Notes under the pieces: generated by a model | Databases searched by the model: none | Seen by the model: only the letters and a program-made list of their open reading frames with translations | Told to the model about the DNA's origin: nothing | Program-made: the position numbers and the translations under genes | Shown here: positions 27,699-34,964 of the stretch, one piece after another | Layout of the letters: every line of letters starts with the position of its first letter | Position numbering within the stretch: the stretch's first letter is position 1 | Origin: UBA1858 sp965227695 | Lineage (GTDB): Bacteria; Pseudomonadota; Gammaproteobacteria; UBA4575 | NCBI GenBank assembly: GCA_965227695.1 | Contig: OZ245760.1 | Coordinates: 1,302,001-1,366,000 of the forward strand | Direction: 5' to 3' | Length of the DNA: 64,000 bases

Positions 27699-28516
27699 GC
27701 CATGGGATGACAGCCAAAAAATCGGATCATCCGGGCCGTTTATCCGGTTACGTTCCTGCTGTTACGCGATTGTATCGGAATGGTCAAATTACCGATGGTG
27801 ATGATGTGCTGGCGGAAGAAGTGGCTGTTGCGATTTCCTATTGTAGTCAACCGTTTGCCGTCATGCTGGCAACGCCCGCGGATTTGCGCGAATTTGCGAT
27901 TGGATTTACCTTGTCGGAAGGCATTGTTGAGTGTGTCGAGGAAATCCATGCTATCGATATCGGTATTCGTGAGAAAAACGGCATTTCTGTCGATATCAAG
28001 ATCGCCAAAAAACGGCTGGCGCGGATTGATGAGCAGTCGCGCAGTCTGATGGGACATTCCGGCTGTGGCTTGTGTGGCAAGCAGCAGCTCTCCAACGCGA
28101 TGCGTTCTTTACCGTATACAAGCAGCGCATTTGTTCCCGATACGGAAATAATTGACCGCGTTGCAGAACACATGCAGCCGTTGCAGGAAATTTATGGCGA
28201 AACAGGTTCGGTGCATGCAGCAGCCTGGGGAAACCAGGAAGGTGTAGTGGTTTGTATTAAAGAAGATGTAGGACGCCATAATGCCCTGGATAAATTAATC
28301 GGCACGCTGGTTGGAATGAAGACCGATCTTTCAACCGGGTTTGTAGTGATGACTAGCCGAATGAGTACGGAACTCGTGCAAAAATTAGCAAAGACGGGAG
28401 TATCTTCCGTGGTTTCGTTTTCAGCTCCCACTTCTCTGGCGGTGGAAACGGCGAAAAAGTGTGGAATCATGCTGATACGCAGAATTCGTAGTCAGCATTT
28501 TATTTATTACAGTTAA
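27695..28516 (+). CDS. fdhD: Formate dehydrogenase sulfurtransferase FdhD (FdsC)
   Basis: A 273-residue FdhD-family protein. The paired cysteines that relay persulfide sulfur to the molybdenum cofactor are in HSGCGLCG (about residues 121-128). GDDVLAEEVAVAI and EDVGRHNALDKLIG are further signatures. It activates FdsA. GTG at 27695 overlaps the fdsA stop (GTGA); ATG at 27707 is the alternative start. Its position between the alpha and delta genes copies the fdsGBACD order known from Cupriavidus. Confidence 0.93.
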   Translation: MSHGMTAKKSDHPGRLSGYVPAVTRLYRNGQITDGDDVLAEEVAVAISYCSQPFAVMLATPADLREFAIGFTLSEGIVECVEEIHAIDIGIREKNGISVDIKIAKKRLARIDEQSRSLMGHSGCGLCGKQQLSNAMRSLPYTSSAFVPDTEIIDRVAEHMQPLQEIYGETGSVHAAAWGNQEGVVVCIKEDVGRHNALDKLIGTLVGMKTDLSTGFVVMTSRMSTELVQKLAKTGVSSVVSFSAPTSLAVETAKKCGIMLIRRIRSQHFIYYS

Positions 28517-28540
28517 CAATATTGATTGAGTAGAAGTGAA

Positions 28541-28750
28541 ATGGACGTGCATCGACTGGTAGAGATGGCCAATCAGATTGGGCAGTACTTTTCTTACGAC
28601 ACAGATGAAAAAATAGCTGCAGAAAATATTGCAAATCATCTGAAAAAATTCTGGGATCCGCGTATGCGTAAACAGCTGGTAGAGTATGTAAACTCGGGTG
28701 GAGATGAGTTGGACTCATCCGTGGCTCTGGCGACAAGATTACTGAACTAA
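28541..28750 (+). CDS. fdsD: NAD-dependent formate dehydrogenase delta subunit
   Basis: A 69-residue protein of the FdsD family: MDVHRLVEMANQIGQYFSY at the start and IANHLKKFWDPRMRKQL in the centre, both family hallmarks. It helps assemble or stabilise the soluble formate dehydrogenase. ATG at 28541 is chosen over the upstream TTG at 28526 because the family normally begins at this point. Last gene of the operon; a solo IS terminal repeat lies 34 bases further on. Confidence 0.9.
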   Translation: MDVHRLVEMANQIGQYFSYDTDEKIAAENIANHLKKFWDPRMRKQLVEYVNSGGDELDSSVALATRLLN

Positions 28751-29306
28751 ATGCATTGGCAAATGCCAGAGCCAATTCACTTCTGTGCATGGCAACTTGG
28801 TAGTTTTACGCATCTTTGATGCTTAAATTGAATTCCCTGATATTTACCTGTTAATAAAAAATTCAATCCGAACAGAAATTGTATAAGCCCATGTAATTAT
28901 GAAGAATATTTTGAAGTAGAAGAAAAAATCACTGCAAAATTTAAGATTTCACTGTAATTGGCTGTTTAACAGGGATTTATAGTAGAGCAAGGTTCGCTGC
29001 AGAATCCAACCACCGCCATACAGCCTGTCTCTGCCCTGAGACACCTAAACCAATTAAAATTAGCCCATTATTGCAGTCTTTTGCGAGTTCGAATCCATCT
29101 TTCCGAACCGAAATTTAAGTCATCTGGGGAAAATTTTCGAACAGTCGCCTTTTGCAATTTAACGGTTCCCCTTGCAGCCAACTATTGCTTCAATCAAAGA
29201 TCTCCAAATGTGAAGTTATGTATGAATTTTTGTCTGCTTTCAGCGCAAAAGTGGTCATTTAAGTACTCGAAGAATAAACCCATTTCATGCTAAGAAAAGC
29301 TCGTTA
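28751..29306. other. Non-coding stretch with a solo IS end and a dispersed repeat
   Basis: About 555 bases without a gene. GTGCATGGCAACTTGGT at 28785-28801 is an isolated copy of the IS terminal repeat with no element attached. Copy 2 of the dispersed 80-base repeat occupies 29183-29262. The rest is unremarkable. Confidence 0.6.
29183..29262. repeat. Dispersed 80-base repeat, copy 2
   Basis: Same sequence family as 21435-21513, including TATTGCTTCAATCAAAGATC and the closing hairpin (29232-29256: GTCTGCTTT, loop CAGCGCA, AAAGTGGTC). Confidence 0.75.
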
Positions 29307-30098
29307 TTATTTATTGTAAAAAGGACCATCTTTCTTAAAAGGTGATAAGTATTCTTCGCCCTGATAGTTCATAAGAACGTTGAAATCACGTTTTTTTTCA
29401 TTAAACACGACCCAGACCCAGGGAGATAGTTCTTTTGTTTTCTCAACCTTATAAAGTTCAATGACCGATGGACAAATATCCAAAATACTTTGGATAGCTT
29501 CAATTGTTATTTTATCTCTGACTACGTGACTTATTTCTTTAGGCATCCGCTCACCAGGATGACTTGATGTAAAGTCATCTGCACAAGCCTCATATAGCTG
29601 ACGGCTACTTTTTTTGGGAATGTAGCCATAGTGAAAAGTGTGTACTGGACCTTTGGCTTGGTAATCATCGGGTTCACCTAGCTGTGATTTGATCTCGCCA
29701 AGAATAGTATTTTTATTAAACATGGCGTTACGTGGCGCGATACGCTTTACCATTACAAGTGGCGATCTAATATTAGAATTGCCCCTCGTCTCAGGGACGT
29801 CCTGTCCGAAATTAGGGAAGGTAATGCTTATTTGCATTTTTGGGTTATTAATTTCATATAAAAAATGCCCCTTTGTCGCAGGATCTTCATGAACGGCGAT
29901 TGCTTTATCACCTGCCTTGGCAAGGTTCAATCCAGCTTCACGTGTGATTCCTGGATAGGCGCCATAATACGAGTAGTGACTACCATCGCTACTTTTTACA
30001 TTAGCTACAACTTCATTAAAGTGATCTTCTGCAGTTTTTGCATTTGCTACAGTCGATATGATAAGAATTAATAAAACAGATAAGAGCATTCGACTCAT
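29307..30098 (-). CDS. Exported protein of unknown function, 263 residues
   Basis: Signal peptide MSRMLLSVLLILIISTVANA with cleavage before KTAED, preceded by a good ribosome site (CAGGAAAG). The mature protein is soluble and mixed in composition, with a central GEIKSQLGEPDDYQAKGP segment like the start of an SmpA/BamE-type fold, but this resemblance is weak. Two cysteines (CADDF, DICPS) could form a disulfide. No neighbour gives a clue: the fds operon lies on one side and a gene remnant on the other. Confidence 0.65.
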   Translation of the reverse strand: MSRMLLSVLLILIISTVANAKTAEDHFNEVVANVKSSDGSHYSYYGAYPGITREAGLNLAKAGDKAIAVHEDPATKGHFLYEINNPKMQISITFPNFGQDVPETRGNSNIRSPLVMVKRIAPRNAMFNKNTILGEIKSQLGEPDDYQAKGPVHTFHYGYIPKKSSRQLYEACADDFTSSHPGERMPKEISHVVRDKITIEAIQSILDICPSVIELYKVEKTKELSPWVWVVFNEKKRDFNVLMNYQGEEYLSPFKKDGPFYNK

Positions 30099-30223
30099 AT
30101 AACTTTCCTGGTTAGTTTAGGTAAAATGATCATTGTGAATTAATGTAGGATGCCCCACAACTTGTATTATTGTTGTCTGCTATGGGTCGCTATCTGTCAT
30201 GATCGATCGACCGGGCTGAAATA

Positions 30224-30248
30224 GTCTGCTATCGGCGCAATAGCGGAC
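30224..30248. repeat. Hairpin repeat, third copy
   Basis: GTCTGCTAT, loop CGGCGCA, ATAGCGGAC: a 9-base stem with one G-T pair. Same stem-loop design as in the two 80-base repeats. Confidence 0.7.
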
Positions 30249-30286
30249 ATAATACTTTGCAGAAAGAAGCACGTGAGCGTGCGTGA

Positions 30287-30538
30287 AAAGCAGAGGAGCA
30301 AAAAAGGTTAAGATTAAGAAAGATCGCGTGGATTGAGGAGCAAAAAATAAGGAAATTGTTACAAGATATCAATAATTGGGAAATGGCTCAAAGAGTACGC
30401 TTATACGCTAGTGAGTTGATGAGATTTTCTGATAGTGTTATGGGTATATCGGAATGGTCAGACTGGATAAAGAATTATGCGGATAGAATCGATCCCACTA
30501 TTAATCCAAATAAGCTAATATGTGAGAGTGAATCGTAG
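30287..30538 (+). pseudogene. C-terminal remnant of a conserved hypothetical protein
   Basis: A frame with no proper start that opens with a charged helix (KAEEQKRLRLRKIAWIEEQK) and continues LLQDINNWEMAQRVRLYASE and WSDWIKNYADRIDP. This charged-helix then W-x-x-A-x-R-x-R-x-Y tail, closing with A-D-R-I-D-P, resembles the end of a family of HTH-containing hypothetical proteins. The same frame continues upstream of a TGA at 30284-30286 as LQKEARERA, so a stop codon has cut a longer gene whose beginning is gone. Confidence 0.55.
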
Positions 30539-30557
30539 ATAATATCAATAATTGAAC

Positions 30558-32441
30558 ATGGCTGAATTCATTCCACCTTTAAGCACTTGCCTAAGTAGAA
30601 TGACATCTGGTGAGAAGCGCTTCGCTCGCCGATGTGAAGCATTATTAGAAGATGATTATCTTGTTTTTTATGATATTCCTGTCGGTAATAAACGTCGTTA
30701 CCCGGATTTTATCATTCTTCATGCAAGAAGGGGCTTATTATTCTTGGAAGTCAAGGACTGGAAAGAAGAAAATATAAAAAATATTACAAAAAAAGACGTG
30801 GAACTTTTTACGTCATCAGGATTGAAAACGATCTCTAATCCTGTTGAGCAGGTGCGACAGTGCGCTTATCAAGGTCTGGTACCCTTAGAACGTGATTCAC
30901 ATTTACAACACTCCAAGGGCAAACACAAAGGCAGACTGTGTTTTCCATATGGTTATGGTGTTGTACTGTCTAATATCACTCGTAATAGATTGCATCAAGG
31001 CATTCCTAGTGAACAGCGGGATAGTGTATTACCTGATTCTTTGCTCATCTGTAAAGATGAAATGACAGAGAGTGTTGATGCATTGGAGTTTCAAGAACAT
31101 TTGTGGAACATGTTCCAGTATCGGTTTGGTGAGCCACTAACATTGCCGCAAATTGATCGAATTCGTGGGCATTTGTATCCTGAAATTCGTGTTGACTTCT
31201 ATCAAAGCAGATTGTTTGATCAAAATGAAGATAAAACAGAAAAATCACTTGAAGAAGCAATTCCTGAAGTCATTAAGGTCATGGATATTAAACAGGAAAA
31301 GCTCGCCAGAAGCCTGGGTGAAGGTCATCGCATTATCCATGGTGTTGCAGGGGCAGGTAAAACACTTATTCTCGGGTTTCGATGTTTATATTTAGCAGAA
31401 ATGGCGAGCAAGCCAATTTTAGTTCTTTGCTATAACATTACCCTTGCTGTTAAATTAAAAGCGTTTATTGAGAATCATGCGCTTGATAATAAAGTACATG
31501 TCTATCATTTTCATGATTGGTGTGGTGAGCAACTACGCCGCTATCATGTGAATGTCATTGACAGTGAAAAGCCTTATTGGGAGCGTCAGGTAGAAAGCGT
31601 AATTGATGGAGTCGAAAAAGGGCATATCCCCAGAGCGCAATATGGAGCATTGCTGATCGATGAGGGCCATGATTTTGAGCCTGATTGGCTAAAGTTGGTC
31701 GTGCAAATGGTGGATCCAAAGACGGATTCATTGTTGCTTTTATATGATGATGCACAGTCCATCTATGCAAAAAAATCACGTCTTAATTTTACCCTGAAAA
31801 GTGTAGGTATTAATGCTGTAGGAAGATCTACTGTTCTAAAATTGAACTACCGAAACACGCGGGAAATTTTAGATTTTGCATATCAATTTGTTAAAGACTA
31901 CTTAGAACAAAGAGGTAGTGAGGATATACCCATCGTCGAGCCCGAGGCTGCAGGTGTTAATGGTACTCAACCAGTCCTTAAAAAATTCACATCAATTAGT
32001 GGAGAAATCGACTATACGCTGCGATGTATACAACAACGGCATAAAAAAGGACAGTCATGGAGAGATATTGTCGTTTTATATCCAGTTAAATGGGTGGGGC
32101 GAAAGCTATCTGAAAAACTAAAAGCTAATAACATCCCGCATGATTTGATTAGCAGTAGTCAAAGTAAAAAGAATTATAGACCAGACTCAGACCATGTCAC
32201 ACTAATGCCGATCCCAAGTAGTAAAGGCTTGGAATTTGATACAGTGGTCATAATACATAGTAGTTTCTCGCATGTTTTAAATAAAAATATGAATGATCCA
32301 TCAGAAGAAGAACGGAATAGCGAGATTGCAGATGATTTTAGGAGGCTTTATGTGGGAATGACTAGAGCGAAAAAAAATTTGCTCGTCACATATAGTAAAG
32401 AGAACCTCATCTCGCAAGCGTTAGAAAATATACAATTATAA
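30558..32441 (+). CDS. NERD nuclease-domain / superfamily 1 helicase protein
   Basis: About 627 residues. An N-terminal NERD-type nuclease domain (about 15-150) has the PD-(D/E)xK pattern: RYPDFIIL supplies Asp 50, and LFLEVKDW supplies Glu 64 and Lys 66. An SF1 (UvrD-like) motor follows: Walker A GVAGAGKT at about 262-269, Walker B LLIDEGHDF near 366, LNYRNTREIL (motif IV region) and RRLYVGMTRAKKN (motif VI) near 597. It should couple DNA unwinding to cleavage, in repair or defence. ATG at 30558 is preferred over the TTG two codons upstream. It sits alone, between a gene remnant and an IS remnant. Confidence 0.88.
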   Translation: MAEFIPPLSTCLSRMTSGEKRFARRCEALLEDDYLVFYDIPVGNKRRYPDFIILHARRGLLFLEVKDWKEENIKNITKKDVELFTSSGLKTISNPVEQVRQCAYQGLVPLERDSHLQHSKGKHKGRLCFPYGYGVVLSNITRNRLHQGIPSEQRDSVLPDSLLICKDEMTESVDALEFQEHLWNMFQYRFGEPLTLPQIDRIRGHLYPEIRVDFYQSRLFDQNEDKTEKSLEEAIPEVIKVMDIKQEKLARSLGEGHRIIHGVAGAGKTLILGFRCLYLAEMASKPILVLCYNITLAVKLKAFIENHALDNKVHVYHFHDWCGEQLRRYHVNVIDSEKPYWERQVESVIDGVEKGHIPRAQYGALLIDEGHDFEPDWLKLVVQMVDPKTDSLLLLYDDAQSIYAKKSRLNFTLKSVGINAVGRSTVLKLNYRNTREILDFAYQFVKDYLEQRGSEDIPIVEPEAAGVNGTQPVLKKFTSISGEIDYTLRCIQQRHKKGQSWRDIVVLYPVKWVGRKLSEKLKANNIPHDLISSSQSKKNYRPDSDHVTLMPIPSSKGLEFDTVVIIHSSFSHVLNKNMNDPSEEERNSEIADDFRRLYVGMTRAKKNLLVTYSKENLISQALENIQL

Positions 32442-32575
32442 TATGTTTGGATTTAGTAATAGGTGAATGTGTATTTTGTATCCATTCAAATTCAATTTAT
32501 GAGGGTGAGCATACATTTATACGATGGGATAGATATCTAGTATCTCCAGGGCATGCATTAGTTCATACCAAACGT

Positions 32576-32940
32576 GTGCATGGAAAATTGGTCATTTAGG
32601 CAGGTTTTGGGAGTTGAACCAATCTGCGAAAAAGCGTTTTCCAATTAATATTGTAAGACTTGCAACTGCTTACAATTTTTATTCACTGACATTAGCGGGT
32701 ATCTCACCCGTCAAAGACGAAGGGATGCGACGGTTGTTGTAGTCATTTCTGCAGCCATTCTGTTTATTGTGTAGATAGATATCATTGCAAAACGGTTCTT
32801 AATTCAGACCCTTGCGTATAGAATATCTGTCACTTGTTCTATGAAATGTTAATCAATGTCAATGGAGTGGAATCAAGTTTATCCAATGACAAAACTGCTT
32901 ATGATTGCATTTATACACTAAAATACAAATTGTCATGAAA
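32576..32940 (-). mobile_element. Internally deleted IS copy H (MITE-like)
   Basis: 365 bases with both ends recognisable: left GTGCATGGAAAATTGGT (32576-32592) and right ACAAATTGTCATGAAAC (32924-32940, decayed). The first 190 bases follow the transposase 3' region, the last 70 follow the segment upstream of the transposase start, and the centre is gone. A non-autonomous derivative of the same IS family. Confidence 0.7.
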
Positions 32941-32970
32941 CACCGTTCTGATAATCACTAGGCTTATTAT

Positions 32971-32990
32971 AGTTGACCGGTCAGTCAACT
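32971..32990. promoter_or_regulatory. TetR-type operator upstream of the repressor gene
   Basis: AGTTGACCGGTCAGTCAACT: outer 7-base arms AGTTGAC/GTCAACT are a perfect inverted repeat, with a nested GACCGGTC palindrome. It lies 50 bases before the TetR gene. A similar sequence precedes the pump genes at 33691. Confidence 0.7.
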
Positions 32991-33040
32991 GTGATAGACT
33001 CTTGGTTAATGGGCAACTTATTGTCGGGAGAATCCGTGCC

Positions 33041-33649
33041 GTGGAAAAGAACACAAAAGAGCGTCTGGTCGAGACGGCAATGGAGCTTATCTGGCAGAAT
33101 GGCTATGGCTCTGTGAGTGTTGATGGCATCTGTAAAACAGCCGGAGTCAAAAAAGGTAGTTTCTATCATTTCTTTCCGTCCAAGGCTGATCTTGCCGTGG
33201 CAGCCATGGACCAGTACTTCGTCAACTCCAAGCCGGTATTTGATGAAATTTTTGATGTGCGACGGGCACCAGTAGAGCGATTTGAACGACTGGCTGATGT
33301 TATTGTAAAAAAACAAAAAGAGGCGGCCAGGAAATACGGGCATGTATGCGGCTGTCCATTTGCTTCGCTTGGATCCGAGATGGCGGGTCAGGATGAGCTC
33401 ATCACAAAAACTATTCAGAATACGATTGGTAAATATAAAACCAGATACTATGAGCGGGCGCTTCGCGATATGGTTAATGAAGGAACACTTGCGTGTGATA
33501 CTGATGTAAAGCTTAAAGCTACGGAAGTGTACTCATATATACTGGGGCAAGTGATGCTGGCAAGAATACAGAATGAACTCAGGCAGCTTAATCAATCCTT
33601 AAAGAGCGGACTGTATAAAGTTTTAGAGGTGTCACCCGAGAACGTATGA
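33041..33649 (+). CDS. TetR-family transcriptional repressor of RND system 2
   Basis: About 202 residues. The N-terminal helix-turn-helix is clear: TKERLVETAMELIWQNGYGS, then VDGICKTAGVKKGSFYHFFP with the family-typical G-x-x-x-G-S-F-Y-x-H-F. The ligand domain contains CGCPFASLGSEM near residue 104, a pair of cysteines that might sense electrophiles as in NemR-like proteins (speculative). GTG at 33041, 9 bases after GGGAGA, is preferred over the TTG at 33002. Same strand as the pump genes; operator-like palindromes flank it. Confidence 0.88.
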   Translation: MEKNTKERLVETAMELIWQNGYGSVSVDGICKTAGVKKGSFYHFFPSKADLAVAAMDQYFVNSKPVFDEIFDVRRAPVERFERLADVIVKKQKEAARKYGHVCGCPFASLGSEMAGQDELITKTIQNTIGKYKTRYYERALRDMVNEGTLACDTDVKLKATEVYSYILGQVMLARIQNELRQLNQSLKSGLYKVLEVSPENV

Positions 33650-33690
33650 AGTCACTCTAGACGCTGACAGGTCATTTTTCCATGCATATG

Positions 33691-33707
33691 AACTGACTGG
33701 TCAACTT
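33691..33707. promoter_or_regulatory. TetR-type operator upstream of the pump genes
   Basis: AACTGACTGGTCAACTT; its reverse complement, AAGTTGACCAGTCAGTT, matches the first site over most of its length. It lies about 45 bases before the fusion-protein ATG. Confidence 0.65.
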
Positions 33708-33752
33708 GACAGTGTGTTCTCTTTTACTCAAATTCAACTAGCTCAGGCAAAT

Positions 33753-34946
33753 ATGAAATCAGGCGTAAAAACTTTTATGGCGGTAGTGATTATATCGGCT
33801 GGATTATGTCTTGCTTTATTCAGTGTCATTACCGCTGATGAATCACCCGGGATCAATCCATCTACGCCATCGCCTGACGTAAAGCCGGTTAAAGTGACTG
33901 TCGTTGAAAAAGAGCCTACCCAGGTATGGAAAACATTTTCAGCCCGCTTGGAAGCAGTGAATTATGTGAAATTACGGCCGCAGGTGTCTGGGACCATCGT
34001 CAAGGTTAACTTTGAAGATGGGCAGAATGTAGATGAGGGTGATGTTGTCTTTGTGATTGATCCTGAGCCTTTTATTGCAGCAGTAGCGCGCGCAAAATCA
34101 GCCCTGAATTCCGCATTGGCAAATCATGAATTTGCAAAACAGCAATATAGACGCGCACAAAATTTAATTAAAACAGATGCCATCGCAAAAAGTATATATG
34201 ATCAGAGAAAAAATGCCTACGAGTCTACCCAGGCGGAGATTCAATCTGCCAGAGCGGAGCTAAAACGTGTCAGCATTGACCTGGATCGTGCTTATGTCAA
34301 AGCACCCATTACAGGACGCTTAGGCCAGATTGAGATTACCCGGGGGAACCTGGTCGATAGTGCTCAAAATCCACCAGTTTTAACCACTATTGTTTCACAG
34401 GATTATATATATGCAGATTTTGAAGTGGATGAACAAACTTATCTGCAGTACATAAGATCATTCGCAAAAAACAAGGAGGCAGAGAAAAATATCCCGGTAA
34501 AACTCAGGCTAAGTGAGGACACCATGGTTTATGATGGGACTATTTACACGTTTGATAATCAACTTGATGTGACCTCCGGAACAATACGTGCCCGTGCACT
34601 ATTTGAAAATAGTGATAATGTCTTGTTGCCTGGCATGTTTGCTCAAGTGGAAATGGGCAGCGCGGAAGTACAAGACAGGGTGTTTATTGACGAGCGTGCG
34701 ATTGGAACAGATCAGGACCGTCGCTTTGTATATATTGTGGATAAGGATAATACGGTTGCCTACCGTGAGTTGAGATTAGGCATTTCAACACAGGGAAAAA
34801 GAGAAGTGTTATCCGGTCTTAATGACGGAGATAAAGTGATTATTGACGGCATCATGTTCATGCGTGCCGGGATGAAGGTGAAGCCCATTATCACTACTGA
34901 GCCTCTGTCTACTCATCTGGATAGCTCAGATCAGTTCTCTTCTTGA
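33753..34946 (+). CDS. RND efflux membrane fusion protein, system 2
   Basis: About 397 residues of the AcrA/MexA type: an N-terminal hydrophobic anchor, LRPQVSGTIVKVNFEDGQNV as first lipoyl half, a coiled-coil hairpin (about 90-165) and LDRAYVKAPITGRLGQIEIT as second half, then NLVDSAQNPPVLTTIVSQD, typical of HAE1 partners. It links permease and outer-membrane channel. ATG at 33753 is preferred; the GTG at 33714 would put the anchor too far in. The permease gene follows after 18 bases. Confidence 0.92.
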   Translation: MKSGVKTFMAVVIISAGLCLALFSVITADESPGINPSTPSPDVKPVKVTVVEKEPTQVWKTFSARLEAVNYVKLRPQVSGTIVKVNFEDGQNVDEGDVVFVIDPEPFIAAVARAKSALNSALANHEFAKQQYRRAQNLIKTDAIAKSIYDQRKNAYESTQAEIQSARAELKRVSIDLDRAYVKAPITGRLGQIEITRGNLVDSAQNPPVLTTIVSQDYIYADFEVDEQTYLQYIRSFAKNKEAEKNIPVKLRLSEDTMVYDGTIYTFDNQLDVTSGTIRARALFENSDNVLLPGMFAQVEMGSAEVQDRVFIDERAIGTDQDRRFVYIVDKDNTVAYRELRLGISTQGKREVLSGLNDGDKVIIDGIMFMRAGMKVKPIITTEPLSTHLDSSDQFSS

Positions 34947-34964
34947 TCCTGGCACACTGACAGT

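Noticed and set aside
29070..29105. tRNA-like T-arm (GCGAGTTCGAATCC)
   Set aside because: The flanks do not pair to form a T stem, and no anticodon or acceptor arm is found upstream. At best a scar, not an RNA gene.
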